From: Undaria pinnatifida
Lineage: Eukaryota; Sar; Phaeophyceae; Laminariales; Alariaceae
DNA: 64,000 nt
Assembly (NCBI GenBank): GCA_012845835.1
Contig: JABAKD010000020.1
Span: forward strand, 15,660,306 to 15,724,305
Direction of reading: 5' to 3'
The notes under the pieces are model-generated. The model saw nothing but the letters and a program-made list of their open reading frames with translations. It was not told the origin of the DNA and made no database searches. A program made the position numbers and the translations under genes. The stretch's first letter is position 1. The number at the start of each line of letters is the position of its first letter. Shown in pieces: positions 31,516-44,500 of the stretch.

Positions 31516-34500
31516 TCATAACGTGGGAGAAGTGCGGATAAGAGGGTATCGAGGTGCCCACCCTTCCCGCAACCTAGTCCGCATCCCAACTTCTTCTACC
31601 TCTTCCGTCCCGGACGCCGAACCAGAGTAAGACCTCATACCGATCGACAGACCACCAGCGTTCCTGAGCTCGTTTTTCGGGTTCGGGACATTGTCGGGAC
31701 CATTCTCTGTGAGAATGCCATTGATCTCTGTTTGGTTCTCTGATGACTCTACAGCAGCCCGTCGCCTGTCGTTGTGCGTGATTCCCCGCCCGGTGGCGAA
31801 TTTTGACGAACCCGGCGGGGAAGACCGACCCTCTCTCCTCCTGCCTTGCCGGCCTTGCTTCTTCTCTCTCCCCCGTGATCTTGTTTCTTGTAGCTTTAGA
31901 CCCACATCTCTTTTTTTCTGCCCCAAACCACTGCCTTTCACGCCCGGCTCAGCCGTCTCGGTCGACTCCAAGCGCCATGCTGGTGTGTAAACCTTCCTCG
32001 GATGCCACGGCGACAACCTCGCTTTTGGCGAAGCCTCCTTCTTGGGCGGCGATTTGGGGGGTGATTCATCCAGTGGGCTATGCGAGCTGCTCTTTCTGGG
32101 GGTCTTGCTCTCACCGTCTGTGCAACTACCGGGCTTGGTACGGCTATGGGGTTTCCGCACACCAGCGGAGGGAGTCTGCGAACTCTCATCAGAAGGTAGT
32201 GCAGCTTGCGTTTTGGCGTCGGTCGTGCGAGCGTCAAGAGCGGGAGTCCTAGACGACGCAGGGGCTCCCGGAGAAGAGCCTGACTTCGAACGGACGATGG
32301 TAGCAGAGACGACTGATCTCGTCCCGGGAATTTTGGCCATGGCATTGGCTGGAGATCGTTTGTACGATTCTTTCTTCCCCGTGGTAGTGACATCGTCTGT
32401 GGGAGGGGAATTTGGGCTGTCCCCTTGTTTTTTCGCGAGCGTTCGCTTGCGGGTTTTCTTTTTTGCACCTGCGGTACGGCGGACGACTTCCCTGGTCGCT
32501 GTGACCGATCTATACCGTTGCTGTGGACTCCAGGACTTGAACGTTCTTAGTTTACCGTCTCGCTGCTTAGTTGGTGATGTACAACTATCGCTCTTCTCCT
32601 CCACCGCAGGCCGCACGAACGATGCTTCAGCCTGGGGTAACACTGCATTCGTCTTGCCGAACCTTGAACTGGCGCTGATGTCAGCAGTACGTGAAGAGGT
32701 GTCAATCGCCTGCTGAATGTCATCTGCTGGGGGGCTCAGATTTCGTGGAACGGTCATAGGGGGGACAAAACCAGCTGCGGTCATCGCGGCTTCGAAGCCG
32801 TCTCGTTCTCTGTTCTCCGGCGGCACCTCGATGTACGCCAGAACTTTCGTTCCTGCAGTGATCGTTGACGAGTTATGAGAAATGTCGGTTGTGCTTGCCT
32901 CGCATCGTCGATTTGGGCTCAGCGACCGACAACTTCGGTTTCCCCCCGCCTTTTCGGAGCATTGGATCGATGGCGTTGGCGATGAAGTATGAAACGCGGT
33001 CAATGAGGCGGCTAACGAAGACGCACCCGAGCCCCTTCTCTTTGCCGGGCTTGGGAAGAAACTGCTCTTGGCGGTCGGTGCGACCCGCTCCCAAATCTCC
33101 CATCGCTTTTCCCGCCGCTCTTTTTCGACCAGTGGATCCGCGTTCTTCGTCGAGCTCCGTCCACATCCCGGACTAGTTTTGCTGCCGGGTTCTGCTTCGC
33201 CTTTCTCGTAGTCGACGCTGTCATCGTTGTCCACGTCCTTGAGAGAATTGGGGACTTCCACCAGGTCTCCCCACCCGATGAATATGAGGAGGCCTTGCGC
33301 CACGACAACCAGAAGCATCACCGCGTGTGCGATTATGATCACTCCGGAAAACACTTCCTGGCTTTGCTCTCTCTCGTTGGAGACGTCTACGCGAAGGAGC
33401 AGGGCGAGGAACATGCTTGCGAACACGACGTAGTGCCCAATCCTGTACAACCACATGTCGGCTAGCCGCTCGAAAGGGGCGATGATCTCAGACGCAACCA
33501 TGAAGACAGCAGCGAGAAGAAGGACAACTGCGACCTGAGCCGAGCTTTCTGGGTAGATGAACACGGCCAGACCCGTCAGCGCGAACCGACGGAAGCACTC
33601 CACAACCTGGTGATGGACCGAAATGAAGATGAAGCAAAAACAAGGAAACGGCGGTTTTGAAGGACAGCTTGCAGCGATGGAATGCTCTCGACATGGTTTA
33701 GGGCGATCGCGCATTGAGTGCGGTGGCTTAACAATGGACGGGTAACAGGGAAGAGAAGATCGAAGAAGAGCGTGCGGTTTAACAAGTGGTCGGACATAAT
33801 CCAAAACAACAGATTTTGTGGGAAGTATACCAAAAGGATTTGAGAACGTTTGATCGGACGGTAAGTTTCAATTACTTTGTTTGGGGGATTTTATAGATCA
33901 CGAAGCGTACATTGTGCATGCTGCGCAGGTAGGATAAACATGAGCTAAACACAATCAGCGCAGACAAGGCATACTATTTAAGACTGCCTGGTTAGGTCGG
34001 GAATCACCGAATGCCGCGGGATAGATGAGATGTCCTTCCTTTCTGAGTATCCTTGCATTTTCGTCCTACCTACTCGACCACTCTGACTGAAGCATGCGCA
34101 TTTTGAGATAGAATCAGGTGAATGTCACAGAGTAATCGTTTTCGCAGCGGTGCGACTGTGAGTGACGAGCGAGACACATGATAAGTGGACGCTAGCTCAT
34201 TTACGGCGTATTGCGAACTAAATTCTTCTAGGAGTGAAACAGAATCCACGGCACGACACGACACGACACGCCACATGCAGATGACGGAGCAGCCCCGGTA
34301 CTGTCTACCGTTTTCGCGATGGTGAATTTCCGTGTCCAATTCGTTCTGAAGCCAAAGGTGTACACCAACACATCAGTGTCGACTGTTTGGAAGATTCATT
34401 TGAGTGACCTCACTTTTCAAACGCCCATCGACGCGTGATACGCCTCTCGGTCTCATCGAGAAATGGACAACAAACGTGGGACCAATAATCGACGAAGTTT

Positions 34501-35537
34501 GAGAAGGTCTCGCCTCTCCTTACCTCATAATAGTACCTCTGCCGCCTGTATGGCTCCCACAAGTCGGCGGCAGGCCTTAGTTTAGGGTTCAATGCGCGGT
34601 CCTCCTCACACTTCAGCTCCTGTCGATGCTTGAAAAGCCACCAGCCGAAGGCGCACGGGAAGCCTACGGGGTAGACGACAACCATGAGCGCGGCGTAGAC
34701 TTGGAACCCTACGTGTCGCGCTGTGGTGCATGTCAAGCTGTAGTCCGCGCGGAGGTAGCTGTTTCCATCGTCGAGCGTGTCGCACACGAACGTCTCGAGT
34801 ATCGTGTGTGAGACCGTTGCGTAGACAACGAAAATAACGAAGAGGGCGATGGAGAGGTGCCGGTTTTTTACCGTCGCCACCGCCTCCTCCGACGCGCGGT
34901 TGCGCCGCACCGCGACGACGTAGGTGCACCCGAGCGCGAACATAATAATAACAGGACCAAGCGTGGCCATTAGCAGGCGGTCGTAGAAGTTCGTGTCGTA
35001 GATGCACGCAAAGGATAGAATGAAGCCGAGGTCGCAGTTGACCAGATCAATCATGCCCAGGAACTCCTGGTAGGCTGCGGGGTACTTGATTCCCGCCACG
35101 TCGGAGTACTGAAGAGGAAAGGGGGTAGGTGGATCAGAGGTGGGGTGGGGGGTCGCTCGTAGAAATTCACATGTGACGAGGTACGGGAGAGGTCTCTTAA
35201 ACGATAAAAAAAATTTGAGAACAAGCAGAACAACGCCAACCTGTTCTTCACGGATTCACCCGTGATGATACCACGTAACACGATTGCGCCGCCACGTTTG
35301 AAACGACCAGTGACCACGAGCAGTGGCCATCGCTCGACAAAGGACCGAATCTTCCCGATCCGAAGCAACAACATAACACACCGAAACGCGAATGTGCACA
35401 AATATCACCAGGCAACACACCTGGGTCACGATCTGCCACACGACTACGACGATTTTGACGGCCGTGAGAGGAAACCGTTTCCGAACACACTCCCGCCAAA
35501 CGCTCCATTTTTGCTTCCAGGTGTTCGCACCATCGAC
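31516..35537 (-). other. Multi-pass membrane region and long charged C-terminal tail
   Basis: Exon 35537-35421 ends VKIVVVVWQIVTQ. Exon 35108-34524 encodes GIKYPAAYQEFLGMIDLVN and about three membrane helices (LLMATLGPVIIMFALG; SIALFVIFVVYATVSH; YAALMVVVYPVGFPCAFG) and ends RQRYYYE. Exon 33606-31516 continues VVECFRRFALTGLAVFIY with three to four more helices, then about 470 residues rich in Ser, Lys, Arg, Pro and Thr, with no recognised domain, to the TAA at 31516-31518. The helices resemble the C-terminal membrane domain of brown algal beta-helix proteins. The tail is unusually long and presumably cytoplasmic. Confidence 0.85.
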
Positions 35538-38500
35538 CTGCCAGCGTTCGGGGTTTAAAGGTAAGGAAAACGCCACCTTGAGAGGTTCTTGCAACTTTGG
35601 CGCAACCAAACCGCTTTGGTTTAGCTGCAACCAAAGTGTATCGAGGACGGATACCGTACGAAAAACAACACGCTCGGTCAAGACACTCGTCAGTCGAGCG
35701 CTTAAACCTCGGACTACCGTTCGCCTTGACGACGACCCCAAGGGACGATCGAGTGCGGTAATCGATTATATTAGACAAACACGCAGGTGACGTACGCGCG
35801 TGGTTGACGGCCGATCCGTGTGGTGTGGTACCGGCGCTACACGAGCATGTGCATGTCTATCGTTGTGATGATCAGTCGAAACCCACACACGGATGGATCG
35901 CACATCGCTGTGTTTCACTTCTAGGGTTGAACTAGTTGCGAACGGGGTTCCGTACGTTTAGCTGATACAAACTGGGAAGAAGATCGACTTAAAAACACCC
36001 CCTCCACAGTGACCTCTTCTTTGCCAAGCGACTCACTTTGCCCTTGACGTCACGGCCGGAGGCCTCCATCGCCACAACTGAGGTCTCCGTCTCCACGACT
36101 GACATCAAGCGGGAGGCAATGAAACCCAGCACCACTAAACTGAGCACGGAGATCCCCAGCATGACCCCCACAGCCCGTCGGGTGTTGTCTCCCAAGCAGC
36201 TCTTGCACGTGTGGGAGTATCCTGGAGCAAAGCCCTCCGTGCACACTGCGCAGTCTGAGAGTTAGGAAGTATTGGTTTGGGGGCGGGCATATATGTCAAT
36301 ACGAGATGGTGCTCAAACGTTTGGGGTAAAACAGACCACAGATAGATTCGTGGTCCAGACACATTTACGGTAATGTTGACCGGATGTTTGGTGGTGTCGC
36401 GTACTCAGGGAGCATAGCTCTTTCACGTGCGTGTAAGGCTGCCAGAAGAAAACGGTGGGACAGATCAATTGGGGGTGTAGCTGTAACGTGGCTGTGTGCT
36501 GGAGGATTTATTACTTACTTTATCAATGAATACTTGGCAGAGTATCGGGCTTTTTATTGTGATTGGTGGGTCTGTACTAACATGTTTTCACGCTGCGTGT
36601 CCGTCAGCGGCGGGATGCATTGTTTGCTTCAAATAAAAATGTTTGATAATGTTTGATGCCACTGCAGTATTCGACGCGTGCCACGATAGAGGTGCACATT
36701 TTTTTCTTCTTAATACTACCCCTCATTTGAGGGGGTTAAGCCTCTCCCGAAAACTGATTAGGAGGAAAGTAAAACTGCTACCGGATATAACATTCCATGG
36801 CTTAGTTACACAACGAGAATCATGCAAACAAAATTGATCAATTTCCGGCGATTTTGGGTTAAGAAGCCCCGTCATCCAGAAACCATTTCAATCACACGAA
36901 AAGCCCTACCGCTATCGTAGCACCCGTCAACGTACACAGGCTGATCAAGCGAACGTCGCATTTCAGTATGACTGACTCACATGGCCCCGTGTAACCGGTT
37001 GCGCAGTAATCGGCCAACGTATTTCCTCCCTGGCATGCCTCCTTGTAAAAACACTCCCTGATGTCGATGCTGGATAGCGATGATCGGTAGAAGCCCGGTA
37101 CGATCTCCAAGTTGGCCAGTGTTCCGCCTACAAGAGATAATTGCACGGGGGGTGGGTGTGATTCGACAACGTGATTGGGGGTAAATCGATTTTCGTATTT
37201 CATATTAACCACCAGGTAGAGCGATCGGCAGCGAGTGGTTGTACGGCTCAACAGCGTCCCACGGAAGTAAAGGACGCATATATTGAAACACCAGTAGCAT
37301 GTAGCAGGGATGCAGCATGCGCGTCTCAGTGATTCGTGCTAACCCTTCATTCCGTCAAATGCGGAAAATGCCCAGAGCGAATGAGGACGCTGCTTGGGAG
37401 TCGTGCCACTGTGCACGAAAAATCCAGGTGGTGCTGGCCACCACGCCGTCCACTTCGAGCCCTCCTATCCCTGAACATTGGACGTTTCCATATTTATGGA
37501 TGCATTATCGTGCTAGTTATGATCGATTTATGGAGGTGGCATATGTCGCACACGGGTGGATCTCAACGCCTCGAGTTACACACGCACTACGAATAGTTCG
37601 CACCTTTGGAGGGGGAAAGCGCCCCCTCAGGAGGCTCCTCGCAGAACGGGATTGTCGACGCGCTCGCAACAGTAACCCCGGCCTCCAGTTCACTGTTACA
37701 CTTGCCAGCGCACCTTGAGCACACCGTCGCGAACCGGCACTCGTCAGCTTTCTACCAGTCCCAAAATCCAGAGGGAGGTAAACGGAGCGTTGGGTAAGGG
37801 AAAAAGCAGACGCCTTTCTGTCTATGTGAAATCCTGCCGGGTTCCACCCGGCCGTGTTGTTTTGTGGTATTGGCAGAGGATGGAACGTGAACAGCGGGAA
37901 ATTTTCATTGTGAACAGAGTGTTCACATCAGCGTTCACGTGGATTGCTACTGGTTGTAGAAATGACAAGTAAAATATTCTTAGTGAAACAAGTGGCGGCT
38001 GTGGCCACCAAACCGAGCACGCCTTAAATGTATTCCGCGTCGTCCTCCCTCCTTTCCGCGCTTGTGCGCTTACCGTTGAAGTATCCGCGCTGTATTTTCC
38101 GATCGGACAGTAGAAGTTGTTTTCCAGGAACTTGACGGATGTCATGGCGTGCAACATGCCGAGGCTCAATATGGCTGGACCTTCGTTGCCGGCTCCGTTG
38201 TACGAAAACAAAGTGTTGGACATCTCCTCGACGACGCCCGCGTGTACTATAGCACCCCCTTCAGAGTCTGGAGTTCCATGCGTCAGGGAAAGCGAAGGCG
38301 ATATGGTGCATGCAGGCGGGCGGTGGAGGGTGGGGGTGGCCTGTTGAGCTGGAAGCGAAATGTGTGACTCGACTCGATCCGAAATACGCTTGCGTTTTCA
38401 TCGCCAAGTGCTTCGCACTTGATCAGCCATTCCTACCATTAATACCGTTGTTCGGATAAACGAACGATACTAGTGTGCTTCTGCAATTGATCTAACCAAA

Positions 38501-41500
38501 AAAATAACACGAGACAGCATTTTTTCAAACAGGTTGACGCGCTCTGCCTACCATACCTGCGCGGTTGCTGGTGAAGTTGCAATCCCGGATGATGTCGTAG
38601 CCCGCAACGCTGTCTGCAAGAGATCACGCATGAATCCAACAAGTAGAATCCAGAGGGGTGGAGCAAGTACCATCGGCACGAGTGTTATGAACCCATTCGT
38701 GGTGTACGGTTGGTACCGGTGTCGAGGATGCGAGCGATCAAGGCGTTATCAATCGATCTGTGTGTACGTCAAAACTCAGTCGTCGTGACGATAACGATGT
38801 GATATCAAATGCGGAAGACGACCAAACACTCTAACGTTTACAACCGACGACATAAAATCCAATCACAGCGATTCCACGTTTGTCCAGGCGACGCACGACA
38901 AAACGGTGATCCATCCAGTGTCTCCGCCAGCCCTCCTTGTCGAGGTTCCGCTAGTGGTAAATCCATGACAAATCCATCAGTCGAAATATAGGGCCGCACC
39001 CATACCGCGGCGAATTTCGGCGACGGCATATTGGGTTCGCCCTAAGCGTGCTGGTGCATGGGTACCCCCTGCTGTTCGGGGATAAACTTTTGTGTATCCT
39101 GCTACATATTGACGTAACCCTACCGTCCTTCCTCGCGAGCCTTGGATTCAGCCCAACGTCACAACAGCTAGACACAAACTTCCAACTGACTATGTCACCC
39201 CCTTCCTCACATATAGCACCTCCATCCTCGGAAGCGTGGTTGTGAGTGAACCTGCACCCCTTAAACTTGACCGGAGTACTAAGCGAGCTCGTAGACACCG
39301 AGGGAGTACTGCTTGTCAATAAGTACCGATTAATCCGGCGAGCAGTGCACGGTGGGGCAAGAGAGAAGACGGGGGGATTCTTCTGTTGATTCGGCCAAGA
39401 GCACCATATTTCAACGCGATAGGGTAGCGCCGAGAAACGGGCGTGCCAGAGGGAAGAATCGGGATCCCACGCAACCAAACCACGGTAATACTTCCACTTG
39501 ATCATCGACCAAGAGTGGGCAGAGCATGAACGAGAATGTTTCTTCACGGTATCCCTGGTGGCCCAACGTAAGCGGAGCATGAACCGCAACGAAGCGATAA
39601 CACCACAGCAATAGCTCCTCGACAGTCAACCCGACCACCTAAAGCGCAAAGAGCATCAACGTACACTCTGCCCATGTTGACGGTTGCCTTTATATTGGTG
39701 GGGGAAGTTTTGCGACAATTCTCACACTCTCATAGAAGATCCCAGGGTCTGCGCCGCTCTACTGGGACACGTTTGTTACGATATGGGAAGGGTGTTTAGG
39801 CTTATTGGACATGTTTCTGACTAAAGCAGCTCCAACCGAGGAAATAGCCGCTATCGTCTGCCGCACCCTACTGTTGTTAGGTACCTTGCTAGGCCGTGGG
39901 GTTGTTACTCGGGCTTCGTTTTCCCAGTTTCGCCACCAGTGTTCGTGTTGACAATAGTATAGTATAGTATAGTATAGTATAGTATATATAGTATAGTATA
40001 GTATAGTATAGTATAGTATAGTATAGTATAGTGTAGTGTAGTATAGTATAGTATAGTGTAGTATAGTATAGTATAGTGTAGTATAGTGTAGTATAGTATA
40101 GTATAGTATAGTATAGTATAGTATAGAATAGTATAGTATAGTATAGTATAGTATAGTATAGTATAGTATAGTATAGTATAGTATAGTATAGTATAGTATA
40201 GTATAGTTTAGTATAGTTTAGTAAAGTATAGTATAGTAGAGTATAGTATAGTATAGTATAGTATAGTATAGTATAGTATAGTATAGTATAGTATAGTATA
40301 GTATAGTATAGTATATCATTTGGTAGTAAAGTATAGTTGAGAGTAATCCATCCCACGGTAGGGGTTGTTGTTGTTGGATTAACTCATTGTGTCTGGCATG
40401 TTAAGCTCCTCAGGTGTAGAGCTATCGGTTGGCATGACAATTTCACGAGTAGCATGTTTGTTTATTAATAGGACTAGAGGATAGAAATATTGGCCGGGTT
40501 GCGCGAACGAATGCCTTCGAAGTCATGTTTGGAGTGATACGTTGAGCTCCTCATGCTAGAAGATCAGAAACTTCTGACGCACCGTTAGCGTGTGGGATGA
40601 CTCCAGAGATCTTATCAAGTGATGAGATGAGGGAAAATCGGGTGCCAGCCCTATGGTAGCAAGCGTTGACAGAAACCCATAACATTCCCAAAATCTTGTC
40701 TTCTGCCGGAACAAGTATTTCCATCCCTGGCAACGAAAGTAAGGCCCGTTCGGATATTGACATGAACACAGCGGTCTTTACATTTCCCTCCGTGGTGGAC
40801 ACTGTTAAAATTGACAATTTGTTGATTGGATTTACTACCTTGTGTCTGAGAAGAAGGTGGAGGACTCCGACGAAGAACTGCTGATGACCTGAGCGCCGGA
40901 CGAGAACGTCGCCACCGCACCGCCCCAAACTGCGGTGTTGCCGACGAAATGTGCGCCCTTTATCGTGATTCGGTCGACGCTCCCGAGGTAGATGGCGCCG
41001 CCCGAGCCGTCCTTGGCGTCGTTCTTGTAGAACAGGGGCATATCCTTAATGGACACCGTGGTGTACGTCAGGTGTAGAGCACCTTGAGTACGGACGAGAA
41101 GGCGTTGGAGACCGTAAGAATAAGGGGAAGCTTGTGTTAGATGGAACACAGTTCGGAAAGAACAGGAGAATACTGTACATTCATAGTTGCAGGGGGTTCC
41201 AGCGGGACATGATGCATCGTTGCATGCACCGAGCAAAGGTTTTGATAGATGTAGCACCTGAAGCCTGGAAGGTTACACCGGGCAAAGGGACGATCGCCGC
41301 GGTGCGTTCGGTTTCACGATGGTGGTTGATGCGCTGGAGAAAAAGTTCAACTATAGGTAAGACCTCGCTGTAGTTGTCGTCGGAACCTAGACCGTAGAAC
41401 TCTAGGTGGAACTCTTCAGTTACCCATGAGTGCGAAACAGGAGGCGGGAGCGAGGAAACACGGGAGGCAATAGTACTTGCGATATCGATGGGCGAGGTAG

Positions 41501-44500
41501 TCACCTCCGTCCAAGTATGCCGTGTTGTTGCGAAAGACGATTGTTCCGCCGATGGACACCGTGTCTCCGTACTCCAAGTACATAGCACCTGGATTGCACG
41601 CGCAACATAGCAATCGATGAAAGCGGTAGCATTGTTGCTGGTCAGACAGCATGCATGCTGTAGACATGCTCCCGCAGAATGCGAGAAACGAGAGAACATT
41701 ACATTGCTATGCATGTATGTATGCCGGTGTAGAACAGGCTTGCGGAAACCAATAGAACTACGTGCTCACGATATTGTGTGTGTTCGACCCCAAGAGGGGA
41801 GAGACAAAAAGAAAAAACTAACCTCGCATTCTCAGCCATCAATGACAAGGACACACAACGCACCACAACTCATCACCGAGCACACCAAAGGTATTTGGAG
41901 CGGGCACGTACAACCCATCATCTCAACCTTAGCATCTTCTGCTTGTTAACATGCGCATACACCCGATAATAGAGAAAATATGCATTGTTATTGTAATAAT
42001 ATCTGCTCCTATAGTTGTTTTCGGCTAATCCCTAGTAGGGCGGATTGGGCGTGTGGTTTTCTCGAAGTTAGGTGTCGAATGATACGAAGTATATAGTAAA
42101 CTCCTTTCGTGTTGAGAACCTGAGAAATACAGACAACCCCTTTACATGACCCATCGACAAATAGTTATTTTCAGCCTAAAACTAGGCTCGGTGTGCTAGC
42201 TGAATTGTGGCCATATTTTCGCCGTCATACCCCCCTCTCACCTCCGTACTGTGCTGAATTTCCCTCGAACATGGTTTCCCCTCCGGCCGTGAGAGTCACC
42301 TCTTCGAATCCATTAACAGCCCCTACAAGGGCGACAAACACCACCCGCGCACACGAGATCACGTACGAGGGGAACAACACGTGATTCAGGTAGAACCCCC
42401 AAAACCGAGTCTTATGGATTACGCAGCGTCAGGAAACCATTAAAGCGAGGTGTGAACAAGGGATCTACCCCTTCCCGTCTAGGAGACGAGAGCTTCGTGG
42501 CGGAGAGGAAGACTACGTTGACCGGTCTGCACGCCTTAGGGACGCTAACTGGAATACCCTTCAGTAGGAACATAATCTACTCTACTATAGTACCACACGC
42601 TTGTGCTGTTCTCTCCCCCCAGACCCCCTGCCCCCTCCTATAGCTCCTTCAAGGTAGCTTTCACCTCCGAGGTCGCCGGCAGAGTTGCTCTCGAAGAGCG
42701 TTGCGCCAGTCAGCTGCACGTTGCTACCCGACTCGGCGTCGATTGCACCTGTGGCCGAGCGCGTGAGTTGCGTTGTTACTCGGGAGTGCGGTCGAGCTGT
42801 AGCTCAGCGGGACGTCAGACTATGTTTTTGGTCTCATATAAGTTGTGTCTGTGATGCTTTATACTCTATCACTACGCGGAAGAGTGCCATCATCCCATAT
42901 CTATTGTGTGTGTTTCGTGCGTGACCTGTATTGAAAAGACTGCATGTTGTATCTTATTCCCTGTTTCCACCCAACAGAGAGAGCGCAGTCTCGAACTCGA
43001 CGATGTCTCAATCCTTTTCTCGAGCGCGATTGAGCATGATTTCCGCGCAAGCGTTAGAAAGTGAGTCAGGGTCAGTTGCTGCGACGTCGCTAAGCCCATG
43101 AAGTATCCTTCTTGATGAGTCGGCACGACACCTTAGCTCAATGCAGTATCTGCTATAGGAAGCTTGATGTGACATCGCTGTGCCTTGAAAATCTGAAATG
43201 CACCCGCTTTTTCGATCGTTACGACTCTAAATTTGATACCTAGACCGTTACATATCATATTACAGTACAGTAGTTCGAAGCACGACGCATGCTGCTATAG
43301 GGATAGCTCGGTTTTCCCATAGATTTCTGCCTGAGACGATGTTTCTAGACTAACAAGCGATCAACAATCAATTGTCTCCGTTATGGTTCGCTACATGCGT
43401 AGACCATGACACTGTTCACCAGGTTCCAGTATATGTCGTCTCGACAAAGTCAGTGTTTTGGCGAGGTGCAGAGCTCCTCAATCAAAGATCCGCAGAAAAC
43501 AAGTAGCTAGGTGCACTGTCTGCCGTAGCACACGTGATCGACTGCATTGCCTTCGAATATAGCAATCGCGTTTGGCACTACGCTTTGCTGTAAATCAGAA
43601 GACCGTCGGGCTGTTCACCAGGTCACACTTTTATTCTTCTCGGCGTGCGATGGTTGGTGTATAGAGGTCCTCACGTGGGGAGCGCCAAAAAAGTGATACA
43701 GCACCCCTTCCGAAGCATGCGTGTGGACCTAGCCCATGGGACTGTTCGCCCGGTCCACACGTTCGTTTTTCTCTGCATCGGATATTTGGTGAGGTATATG
43801 TATGTGTATACAGCTCTCCACGTGGGGAGTCTCAAAATCCTTGAATGGACCTCTTCCGTAGCATACGCGCATCGCTTCGCTCCGTGCGCGCGAATTATCC
43901 CACCTCCGTCAAATGTTGCCGAGTTCTTGATGAAGAACGTCTTGCCCGCGGTCACCACTGTCGAACGTCCCGAGACCATGATCGCACCTACAGTAGATTG
44001 ATACATTTTGTTATTGAGTAGTAATATATGAGCGGGAAAAGTTTACTCTGGTTATTCCAATATATGGTATTGTACACATCTGACGGAACCAGCGCAGGCG
44101 GGGTTCACCCGAGTTATTGCAGCTGATAACACGGTTTATACGACGGCGGTTCGTGTGTACAAGTAGTACAAAACATATTCACCTTGTTTGATTGCGTGCG
44201 TTCTTATTTGCATGATACCTATAGTACGCGCGATCCCATTTGCATGATAACTATAGTAGAACAATTTTACTTGTTCATAGTGCACACTATGAGTCGTCAC
44301 ACTAAAGCATCAGTCGCCAACGGCCACGTCGATAGGCGTGAAAACGTGCATTGCTGACGTCTATGAAGGCATCAATGAAGTCACTTAAAAATCAATTATG
44401 AAGTAATCAATGAATGCACTTTGCCCAAGAACACTCAGAATCAGATATTAAAGAGACATATCCGCGGGGACCCACGCGTCTTCTCGTGGACGAAGGCGTC

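Noticed and set aside
31691-32716. + strand frames of 99-224 codons
   Set aside because: Shadows of the last exon of the large - strand membrane-protein gene.
39889-40356. 155-codon - strand frame
   Set aside because: It is the TATAG pentamer read as Tyr-Thr-Ile-Leu; not a gene.
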